A stretch of DNA of 19,389 bases from NCBI GenBank assembly GCA_003231925.1, contig QIKK01000006.1, positions 1 to 19,389 of the forward strand. The letters are read 5' to 3'. This DNA is from Candidatus Saccharimonadota bacterium. GTDB lineage: Bacteria; Patescibacteriota; Saccharimonadia; Saccharimonadales; SZUA-47. Position 1 is the stretch's first letter, and each line of letters opens with the position of its first letter. Below, piece by piece: positions 14,296 to 19,389 of this stretch. The position numbers and the translations under genes were made by a program. The notes under the pieces are model-generated. The model saw nothing but the letters and a program-made list of their open reading frames with translations. It was not told where the DNA came from and did not search any database.

Positions 14296-15290
14296 TATTG
14301 ACCTGTCTTTCTGTACTTTTGTTCAGTTTCGGCTTTTAGCGGTTTCCACCAATCTTGGTTATCTATGTACCATTTGATTGTAGCTTTTAGCCCTTCTTTG
14401 AAATTTGTATATTTTGGTTTCCAGCCAAGCTTACTAATGAGTTTTGAGCTATCAATAGCATAACGCATGTCATGGCCTGGTCGGTCTGTAACGTGATCGT
14501 AGTCGCCAGGTTTTTTGCCCATACCTGAAAGAATTAACTCTATTACGGATTTATTATCTTTTTCACCATTTGCGCCGATTAGGTATGTTTCACCGTTAAG
14601 ACCTTCTTCAATAATTTTTAAGACTGCAGAGTTATGATCGTCGACATGTATCCAGTCACGGACATTTTCACCAGAGCCATAAAGCTTTGGTCGTCTATTT
14701 TCTAAAATTTCAGTGATTTGGCGAGGAATAAACTTCTCTACATGTTGATGAGGGCCGTAATTGTTAGAACAATTAGAAATTGTGGCGTGAATACCAAAAC
14801 TTCTTACCCACGCCCTAACTAACATATCTGAACCAGCCTTAGTGCTAGAGTAGGGGCTTGATGGGTTGTAACGGGTTTCTTCACTGAACTTATTTGGGTC
14901 ATCAAGCTCTAAATCACCATAAACCTCATCTGTTGAAATGTGATGTAGCTTTTTACCGTGTTTGCGCACTGCTTCTAAAATTCTGTATGTTCCAATCAAG
15001 TTGCTCTCTACAAAAGGCCAAGGGTTATTTAGAGAGTTATCATTATGTGATTCTGCTGCAAAATGGACAACAACATCACAATTAGCTACTAACTTATCTA
15101 TTAAAATCTCATCACAGATATCGCCTTTTACAAATTCAATATCGTCTATTACACCGTCTAAACTAGCCATATTGCCAGCGTAGCTCATTTTGTCTATAAC
15201 AGTTATTTGCCAATTTGGTCGCTCTTTTCTAATCAAATGTACAAAATTAGATCCAATAAATCCCGCTCCACCAGTTACTAATATTCTCAT
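14295..15290 (-). CDS. rmlB: dTDP-glucose 4,6-dehydratase
   Basis: This encodes 331 residues. GGAGFIGS (7-14) is the NAD-binding motif, HFAAESHNDNS (76-86) the substrate loop, STDEVYG (119-125) carries the catalytic Asp-Glu pair, and Y147-K151 (YSSTK) the SDR dyad. NNYGPHQ and EKFIPRQI further on bind the nucleotide. It forms dTDP-4-keto-6-deoxy-glucose and is the first gene of the rmlBCD-X-rmlA-GT2-DUF2304 operon. Its promoter ends 7 bp before the ATG, so the mRNA is probably leaderless. It is divergent from the HAD gene at 15350. Confidence 0.96.
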   Translation of the reverse strand: MRILVTGGAGFIGSNFVHLIRKERPNWQITVIDKMSYAGNMASLDGVIDDIEFVKGDICDEILIDKLVANCDVVVHFAAESHNDNSLNNPWPFVESNLIGTYRILEAVRKHGKKLHHISTDEVYGDLELDDPNKFSEETRYNPSSPYSSTKAGSDMLVRAWVRSFGIHATISNCSNNYGPHQHVEKFIPRQITEILENRRPKLYGSGENVRDWIHVDDHNSAVLKIIEEGLNGETYLIGANGEKDNKSVIELILSGMGKKPGDYDHVTDRPGHDMRYAIDSSKLISKLGWKPKYTNFKEGLKATIKWYIDNQDWWKPLKAETEQKYRKTGQ

Positions 15291-15297
15291 AAGAGTA

Positions 15298-15306
15298 ATT
15301 ATAGCA
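15298..15306 (-). promoter_or_regulatory. Extended -10 promoter of the rml operon (leaderless)
   Basis: On the minus strand TGC-TATAAT is an extended -10 element (15298-15306) that ends 7 bp before the rmlB ATG, so transcription should start at or within about a base of the start codon. No good -35 is visible. No ribosome-binding site exists between the promoter and the ATG. Confidence 0.6.
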
Positions 15307-15310
15307 AATC

Positions 15311-15319
15311 TGGTAGAAT
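15311..15319 (+). promoter_or_regulatory. Extended -10 promoter of the HAD gene
   Basis: TGG-TAGAAT (15311-15319) is an extended -10 on the plus strand. It lies only 4 bp from the rmlB extended -10 on the other strand, so the two divergent promoters probably compete. The leader then contains an AGGAG ribosome-binding site (15335-15339) before the TTG start at 15350. Confidence 0.45.
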
Positions 15320-15349
15320 AGGGATGAATAAAATAGGAGTATATATATT

Positions 15350-16106
15350 TTGAAAAAGCTCATAGCCTTTGATCTAGATGGGACCTTGGCACCAAGTAAA
15401 TCTCATTTTAACCCCAGAATGGTTAATCTATTGGATAGATTGTTAGAAGAGTACCAAGTTTGTGTTATATCGGGGGGGAAGTATGAACTATTTCAACGTC
15501 AATTTCTAACTCAGATTACAAAAGACCACAACAGATTGAAAAAGCTACACCTAATGCCAACAAGTGGAACCAGATACTACAAATTTGCAAATAGTGAGTG
15601 GGTACAACAGTATGCTGAGGATTTTACACCTAGTCAGAAGAAAAAAATTATTAAAGCTATTAACGAGGGGTTTGATGAATCAGGATATCGACCAGACAAA
15701 CCTTACGGTAATTTTATTGAGGATAGAGATAGCCAAATTACTCTATCTACATTAGGACAAGAAATTGTCGCTGAATTAGGTAACGAAGGAGTGAAGATTA
15801 AAGAGGAATGGGACCCTGAGAACACCAAGAAAATATTTGATTGCTCCTAAAATTCCGGAGTTTAGTGTACGAGCAGCTGGTGCAACGTCAATTGACGTTA
15901 CACTCCCTGGGATTGATAAAGCCTATGGCATGAGGAAGTTAATGGAAATTACAGATTTAAAAATGGAAGATATATTATATTTTGGGGACAAGATTATTCC
16001 TGGTGGTAATGATTATGCTGTTGAGGAAATGGGTATTGACTGTATTGCTGTAAGAAACTGGGAAGATACCGCTTATGCGGTGGAAGGGATAGTAAACGTA
16101 TCATGA
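15350..16106 (+). pseudogene. Eukaryotic-type phosphomannomutase-like HAD phosphatase, split by a frameshift
   Basis: The first frame (15350-15850) starts at TTG and has HAD motif I FDLDGTLAPSK (7-17), with Asp8 and Asp10, and a motif II-like VISGGKYELF (39-48). The second frame (from about 15837 to 16106) carries GATSIDVTLPGIDKAYG with the motif III lysine and YFGDKIIPGGNDY as motif IV. This set and the combined length of about 247 residues match the alpha-phosphomannomutase (PMM) family of HAD-IIB proteins, which interconvert mannose-6- and mannose-1-phosphate. The frames join near AAGAAAATATTTG (15829-15841), where one extra A would restore TKKKYLIAPK. Everything else is intact, so this is either a very recent lesion or a one-base assembly error in an A-run. 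Confidence 0.8.
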
Positions 16107-16133
16107 ATCCCGTAGTGAGTCCTTGATAACATT

Positions 16134-16415
16134 ATGTTCTATGTATATATACTTCAGTCTCAAAAAAATGGCAGGTTATACATTGGCCAGACATCTGATT
16201 TAAAACGAAGGGTTAAAGAACATAATGCCGGACAAAATTTATCTACTAAAGCTTACAAACCGTGGAAACTTATATTCTACGAAGCGTATACTGAACATGA
16301 CGACGTAAATAGAAGAGAGAAATATTTGAAGACTACACAGGGTAATCAAACTATCAAAAGAATGTTAAGATGCTACTTCATAAATTTTGAACATCAAGGA
16401 TCTACTACAGGATGA
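16134..16415 (+). CDS. GIY-YIG nuclease-domain protein (UPF0213/YhbQ-like)
   Basis: This encodes 93 residues. YVYILQS (3-9) and LYIGQT (15-20) form the GIY-YIG signature, followed by the arginine in LKRRVKEHN (23-31) and the catalytic glutamate region RREKYLK (60-66). This is the compact single-domain form common in bacteria and often free-standing; the cellular role is usually unknown. It overlaps the next gene by 4 bp (ATGA), so both are probably one transcript. Size and motif completeness suggest an intact gene. Confidence 0.85.
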   Translation: MFYVYILQSQKNGRLYIGQTSDLKRRVKEHNAGQNLSTKAYKPWKLIFYEAYTEHDDVNRREKYLKTTQGNQTIKRMLRCYFINFEHQGSTTG

Positions 16416-16855
16416 AAATAGTGATTGTAAGTGGTTATTTTAACCCACTACATGGTGGGCATTTGGACATGATAGAAGATGCTGGAGAATTGGGGGAGCA
16501 CCTAATAGTTATTGTTAATAATGACAAACAGCAAGTTTTAAAAAAGGGTAAGGTGATTTTAAATGAGGATAATAGAGCCCGTTTAATGAATGCTTTGAAA
16601 TATGTGCATGAAGTTGTTATTTCTGTTGATGAAGGTCCACCAGTTATTGATACCCTTAAACAAATTCGTAATACTTACCCTGATGATGAAATAATATTTG
16701 CTAATGGTGGCGATAGAAACGGTGAAAGAACAATTCCAGAAACTGACGTTTGTAAAGAACTAAACATAAAAATGGTTTTTGGTGTTGGTAGTCACGATGT
16801 AGTGAAGCGGGACTCTTCTACACGAATAAATCAGGCATTGGGTCATAAGAAATAA
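16412..16855 (+). CDS. Nucleotidyltransferase of the cytidylyltransferase-like (HxGH) family
   Basis: This encodes 147 residues. GYFNPLHGGHLDMI (8-21) contains the HxGH nucleotide-binding motif, with His14 and His17, and the C-terminal DSSTRI (about 133-138) is the counterpart of the ISSTxxR motif. Such enzymes attach CMP or AMP to a phosphorylated substrate; relatives include TagD (glycerol-3-phosphate) and the HldE adenylyl domain (heptose-1-phosphate). In this locus an activated sugar or polyol for the polysaccharide is plausible, but the substrate cannot be read from the sequence. It is coupled to the GIY-YIG gene by ATGA. Confidence 0.82.
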   Translation: MKIVIVSGYFNPLHGGHLDMIEDAGELGEHLIVIVNNDKQQVLKKGKVILNEDNRARLMNALKYVHEVVISVDEGPPVIDTLKQIRNTYPDDEIIFANGGDRNGERTIPETDVCKELNIKMVFGVGSHDVVKRDSSTRINQALGHKK

Positions 16856-16961
16856 TCTATATTTCAAGAAAGGGTTTTTTGCCAGCATCAAGCGTTTTTT
16901 TAAGTACCTTGATATCAGATACACGGCTATTAACAAAGTTATAATAATTGGATTATGGCCA

Positions 16962-16986
16962 GACCCTAAAAGCTTACTTTTGGGTC
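16962..16986 (+). terminator. Hairpin after the nucleotidyltransferase gene
   Basis: GACCC-T-AAAAG (16962-16972) pairs with CTTTT-GGGTC (16977-16986), a 10-bp stem with one bulged T and a 4-nt loop, followed by GTTTC instead of a clean T-run. It lies about 100 bp after the stop and before the toxin-antitoxin promoter. Terminator function is plausible but weak. The rest of the 16856-17013 interval shows nothing I recognise. Confidence 0.45.
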
Positions 16987-17013
16987 GTTTCATCCATTGC
17001 ATGACAATAATTG

Positions 17014-17042
17014 TTGTATTTTAACACTAAATGGTGTATAAT
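17014..17042 (+). promoter_or_regulatory. Promoter of the toxin-antitoxin pair (leaderless)
   Basis: TTGTAT (17014-17019), a 17-bp spacer and a perfect TATAAT (17037-17042). The antitoxin ATG at 17049 lies 6 bp after the -10, so the message should begin at the start codon. ACAAT-A-ATTGT (17004-17014) just upstream and ACAC..GTGT inside the spacer are inverted repeats that could serve as an autoregulatory operator. Confidence 0.65.
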
Positions 17043-17048
17043 TGCACT

Positions 17049-17297
17049 ATGAGTACAACAAAAGCTATAAGATTATCAGTCAATGAAGATGTCAACAATG
17101 CTCTTGAAATTGCCCGAAAAAAGTATCCAGCACTCTCAGATGCTGAATTATTAAAGGTAGGGTTGTCTTTGATTGTTACTAAAAACACTACAGATAATAA
17201 TGGCGAGAGCGTACAAGAACTACATAAGATGGCAGCCTACGCCGTTGGGCATGATTATTTAGCTGACTGTGCAGAGGATCTGTACGACAATGTCTAG
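17049..17297 (+). CDS. Antitoxin of a PemK/MazF-type module
   Basis: This encodes 82 residues. The N-terminal AIRLSVNEDVNNALEIARKK (about 5-24) resembles the strand-helix-helix DNA-binding part of ribbon-helix-helix antitoxins, and the acidic C-terminal tail (LADCAEDLYDNV) is the kind of segment that wraps a toxin. I chose the ATG at 17049 because the upstream in-frame ATG at 17031 lies inside the promoter. The last 8 bp overlap the toxin start, as usual in these modules. It likely represses its own promoter and neutralises the toxin. The family is inferred from position and composition more than from a clear motif. Confidence 0.75.
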   Translation: MSTTKAIRLSVNEDVNNALEIARKKYPALSDAELLKVGLSLIVTKNTTDNNGESVQELHKMAAYAVGHDYLADCAEDLYDNV

Positions 17298-17622
17298 GGT
17301 AGAGCTGTATGGTATCCACCTAGTTTCATTCCCGTTTATTGAATCATCTAAACAAAAAATAAGACCAGTGATTGTCATGTCCAAACCCTATGGTAAACAC
17401 GGCTTAACAACGGTAATTCCAATCACCTCTAAGTTAGTTGATGATACAACAGAGATTTTACTAAAAGATCTGAAAACGACTGGACTTGTGACGGAATCGT
17501 CGACTCAAGTTCACAAAATAACGACTATTGCGGAAAGCATTATTTTAAAGCAAATAGGTTGTTTAAACAGTGATGACCTTGAACGCGTGAAGGGCACCCT
17601 CAAGTCAAAATTTAACCTGTAG
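17290..17622 (+). CDS. PemK/MazF-family endoribonuclease toxin
   Basis: This encodes 110 residues from the ATG at 17290. The start of the fold is YGIHLVSFPFIESSKQKIRPVIV, read as GIHLVSFPF and then KIRPVIVMSK, the standard opening of PemK-like proteins. LTTVIPITSK, then LVTESSTQVHKITTI with the conserved S-x-V-x-x-x-K/T region, and the closing IGCLNSDDLERVKGTL follow the MazF/PemK pattern. Such toxins cut mRNA and are held in check by the antitoxin encoded just before, whose end overlaps this start by 8 bp. A longer frame begins at 17269 but that start would sit well inside the antitoxin gene, so the ATG at 17290 is preferred. Confidence 0.85.
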   Translation: MSRVELYGIHLVSFPFIESSKQKIRPVIVMSKPYGKHGLTTVIPITSKLVDDTTEILLKDLKTTGLVTESSTQVHKITTIAESIILKQIGCLNSDDLERVKGTLKSKFNL

Positions 17623-17625
17623 ACT

Positions 17626-17661
17626 TTATTCAACTGTGACAGATTTTGCTAGGTTGCGTGG
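17626..17661 (-). repeat. Detached copy of the glmS 3' end (36 bp)
   Basis: On the minus strand this copy codes PRNLAKSVTVE plus a stop, identical in protein to the end of GlmS, and matches 18877-18912 at 35 of 36 positions (T for C at 17635). It begins 3 bp after the toxin stop. Its preceding sequence (TTTAAA) is unlike glmS, so the homology is sharply bounded. Confidence 0.9.
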
Positions 17662-17670
17662 TTTAAAAGA

Positions 17671-18792
17671 CTAGAGTAATTTGTCGGCGAAAGTTGACGG
17701 ATTTACAGTATCGTAACTGCTGTTTGGGTATGCTCGCTCATAAGCAACAGGAATCTTTGTGACTTTCTTGTTGCTAAATTTGCATTCGTAAGCACGTAAG
17801 CTATCATTTTCTTCTTCTATCATGTCAATTTCTCGTCCATCTGCATTTCTCCAATAAAACGAACTGACCCTTTTGTTAGTAGTTTGTAGGTACTTAAGCC
17901 TCTCAATTATGCAGAAGTTTTCCCATAGAGCACCCATGTCATCTCTCAGGTTAGCTGGTTTGAAATTATCAACAATTGCATTACGGATACCAAGGTCGTA
18001 GAAGAAGACTTTACGGAGTCTACCTATTTCTGCACGCTGGTTGCGTCGGTATTGGTTACGTCTGAATATGATGAAGGCTTTTTCTAGCAAATCAACATAA
18101 CGCTGTACGGTATCTTTACTAATAGAAAGTTTGGTAGCAAGCTCTGAATAGTTTACTTCATGACCTATTTGGTAAGCTAGGAACCGGAGAAGGTTATTGA
18201 TAATAGTTTGATCATAGATTACATTAGGAGAAAATGCATCGCGGTATACGTAGTTATTCGCAATATTGCTAAGTCGTTCATGAGCTTCGTGAGATGGTAA
18301 TTTCCACATACCAGGGTAGCCCCCCCTATTAAGCAGGATATTAGAATTAGTCTGAATTTCTGCATTTGATTTTGATACTTCGTTAACGCTGAGCGGATAT
18401 AGAATTATTTCAACACTCCTGCCCGTTAAAGGCTCTGTAACTTTGTTGGCAAGGTCAAGGCTGGAGGAACCTGTTACCAATATAGGAATTTCTGGGTAGC
18501 TATCGTGTAGTAGTTTTAGAGTAAGGCCAATATTATTTACTCGCTGAGCTTCATCAATAATAACTAGATCGGGGTTACCAATATAGGACTTAAGCTCTAG
18601 GGCTGATTTTTCAGTTAAGCTAGATACTACAATCGGGTCATCACAGTTTAGGTATATAGAATTTTTATAGCTTTTTGCAACTTGTTTTGCAAGTGTGGTT
18701 TTGCCAACTTGTCTTGCACCATAGACTATAGTTACTAAACCTTGGTCTAGGACTTTAAATATTTTTGGTTGAATACTACGCACTATAAACAT
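17671..18792 (-). CDS. AAA ATPase with C-terminal DUF4143 nuclease-like domain
   Basis: This encodes 373 residues. Walker A GARQVGKT (25-32) and Walker B LVIIDEAQ (76-83) are followed by sensor region LVTGSSSLDLA (about 105-115) and LTGRSVEIILYPLS. The middle part has a winged-helix segment (LATKLSISKDTVQRYVDLLEKA), and the end (ADGREIDMIEEENDSLRAYECKFS, read in shorter pieces) has the D...E.K-like pattern of restriction-type nuclease folds seen in DUF4143. These ATPases are abundant in CPR and archaea, and their job is unknown. The gene lies alone between two copies of the glmS 3' end and has its own leaderless promoter. All key residues of the ATPase are present. Confidence 0.88.
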   Translation of the reverse strand: MFIVRSIQPKIFKVLDQGLVTIVYGARQVGKTTLAKQVAKSYKNSIYLNCDDPIVVSSLTEKSALELKSYIGNPDLVIIDEAQRVNNIGLTLKLLHDSYPEIPILVTGSSSLDLANKVTEPLTGRSVEIILYPLSVNEVSKSNAEIQTNSNILLNRGGYPGMWKLPSHEAHERLSNIANNYVYRDAFSPNVIYDQTIINNLLRFLAYQIGHEVNYSELATKLSISKDTVQRYVDLLEKAFIIFRRNQYRRNQRAEIGRLRKVFFYDLGIRNAIVDNFKPANLRDDMGALWENFCIIERLKYLQTTNKRVSSFYWRNADGREIDMIEEENDSLRAYECKFSNKKVTKIPVAYERAYPNSSYDTVNPSTFADKLL

Positions 18793-18799
18793 GGATTAC

Positions 18800-18828
18800 A
18801 GTATACATATCCTTTTAACGCCAGTCAA
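18800..18828 (-). promoter_or_regulatory. Promoter of the DUF4143 ATPase (leaderless)
   Basis: On the minus strand TTGACT (18823-18828), a 17-bp spacer and TATACT (18800-18805), 7 bp before the ATG. This is a near-consensus promoter whose start should fall at the start codon. The spacer carries one copy of the 19-bp repeat described next. Confidence 0.7.
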
Positions 18829-18857
18829 ATAGCGAAAAATATCCTTTTAACGCCAGT
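18807..18857. repeat. Two identical 19-bp direct repeats at the ATPase promoter
   Basis: ATATCCTTTTAACGCCAGT is repeated exactly at 18807-18825 and 18839-18857, 32 bp apart (about three helical turns). The first copy spans the -35/-10 spacer, the second lies just upstream. This suits a repressor or activator that binds two sites on the same face of the helix. Confidence 0.85.
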
Positions 18858-18876
18858 ACACCTCTATTGATAGAAA

Positions 18877-18912
18877 TTATTCAACCGTGACAGATTTTGC
18901 TAGGTTGCGTGG
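18877..18912 (-). repeat. glmS 3' end, copy within the intact gene
   Basis: This is the partner of the 36-bp repeat at 17626-17661; it includes the glmS stop codon. It may be the target (att-like) site of the insertion carrying the DUF4143 ATPase. Confidence 0.85.
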
Positions 18913-19389
18913 CTTGTCGATATCTCGACCAAGTTTTTTTGCCACGTAGTAGGCAAACAAAAAACTTGGTATCGCGCAAATTAGTGGTTGGAGTTGTTCT
19001 GCTACTTTAGGAACTAAGATAATATCATCGGCAAGTTTTGAGGCATTTGAAGATTTATTATCGACAAGCGCAATGATTTTACCGCCACGAGTGTGTATTT
19101 CCTGCATGTTTGAATAAAGCTTCTCGCTAATACTATTGGTTGGTGCGATAGCAAATGTTGGAAAATCTTTATCAATTAATGCGAGGGGTCCGTGCTTCAT
19201 TTCTCCAGCGGCAAATCCCTCGGCATGGATGTAGCTAATTTCTTTAAGTTTAAGGGCTCCTTCTAGTGCAACAGGGAAATTGTAACGTCTGCCAATGTAT
19301 AGAAAATCCGAGTATTTGCTGTATTTTTCTGCTAATTTTTTAATTTTCTGTTCTTGCTTTAGTGTTTCTTCTATTTTCTGAGGTAGATT
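18877..19389 (-). CDS. glmS: Glutamine-fructose-6-phosphate aminotransferase, C-terminal part (runs off the edge)
   Basis: The frame is open from the window edge. It contains YIGRRYNFPVALEGALKLKE, then ISYIHAEGFAAGEMKHGPLAL, the end of the second SIS domain with EQLQPLICAIPSFLFAYY, and finishes with the family's hallmark ending PRNLAKSVTVE. GlmS makes glucosamine-6-phosphate, the entry to UDP-GlcNAc that all HexNAc sugars in this locus need. About 170 residues are visible, all from the isomerase half. Its last 36 bp are duplicated at 17626-17661. Confidence 0.95.
   Translation of the reverse strand, partial: NLPQKIEETLKQEQKIKKLAEKYSKYSDFLYIGRRYNFPVALEGALKLKEISYIHAEGFAAGEMKHGPLALIDKDFPTFAIAPTNSISEKLYSNMQEIHTRGGKIIALVDNKSSNASKLADDIILVPKVAEQLQPLICAIPSFLFAYYVAKKLGRDIDKPRNLAKSVTVE

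Larger units (their letters stand above)
17626..18876 (-). mobile_element. Candidate insertion at the glmS 3' end carrying a DUF4143 ATPase
   Basis: A 36-bp direct repeat of the glmS 3' end (17626-17661 and 18877-18912, one mismatch) brackets this segment, which contains only the ATPase gene and its promoter. Duplication of a gene's 3' end at both borders is the signature of site-specific integration that restores the target gene. No integrase or transposase is present, so the segment could be a reduced island or the product of a simple duplication. Confidence 0.4.

Noticed and set aside
16760..17002. Minus-strand 80-codon frame after the nucleotidyltransferase gene
   Set aside because: It is basic and unstructured, crosses the hairpin at 16962-16986 and overlaps the end of a well-supported gene.
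17626..18912. Tn7-type transposon at glmS
   Set aside because: No tns genes and no Tn7-type ends; only the target position is similar, and the repeat is 36 bp of glmS coding sequence instead of a 5-bp duplication.

Overview
The window looks like part of a surface-polysaccharide (O-antigen/capsule-like) locus from an AT-rich bacterium. The best guess is a member of the Patescibacteria/CPR, probably Saccharibacteria (TM7). This is inferred from gene style, not from a marker gene: an RmlB and RmlC of the TM7/actinobacterial type, a DUF2304-GT2 pair, a eukaryotic-type phosphomannomutase of the HAD family, a four-helix-bundle (IVP/S23-like) gene, many short overlapping genes and leaderless-looking promoters. 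UGA is an ordinary stop here, so the recoded CPR lineages (Gracilibacteria, Absconditabacteria) are unlikely.

Left part (1-5957, mostly minus strand). A 283-bp internally deleted IS481/IS3-type element comes first. It is followed by a large polytopic membrane protein (GT-C-like), a frameshifted chimeric membrane-protein pseudogene, an intact EmrE/ArnE-like small transporter, a WbuB-like GT4 glycosyltransferase, a class I methyltransferase, and the decayed 3' part of an fnlC (UDP-sugar 2-epimerase) gene.

Middle cassette (5958 to about 9960, plus strand). Two tandem IS30-family transposase C-terminal remnants are followed by a strong promoter with a palindrome filling its spacer, then four tightly packed genes: a sugar epimerase/dehydratase, an RmlC/WxcM-like cupin, an RmlD-like reductase and a WecB-like 2-epimerase. 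The far side of this block abuts the first 38 codons of an fnlA gene in the old minus-strand orientation. A minus-strand fnlA-(fnlB)-fnlC segment therefore appears to have been replaced by an opposite-strand sugar-nucleotide cassette.

Right operon (10132-15290, minus strand). The gene order in transcription is rmlB, rmlC, rmlD, a four-helix-bundle gene, rmlA, a GT2 glycosyltransferase and DUF2304, which together make dTDP-L-rhamnose and a lipid-linked sugar. The four-helix-bundle gene sits between two arrays of degenerate 7-bp repeats (CAGATAG-like) in inverted orientation. The same repeat family also forms an exactly 84-bp (12 x 7 = 28 codons) in-frame insertion inside rmlD.

Far right (15291-19389). 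Divergent from rmlB are a frameshifted HAD phosphomannomutase-like gene, a GIY-YIG protein, a nucleotidyltransferase and an antitoxin/PemK-MazF toxin pair. A DUF4143 ATPase gene follows, bracketed by a 36-bp direct repeat of the glmS 3' end, and then the C-terminal part of glmS runs off the window edge. Overall the window is a highly recombined accessory locus: working genes are interleaved with at least five remnants of older genes or insertion sequences.
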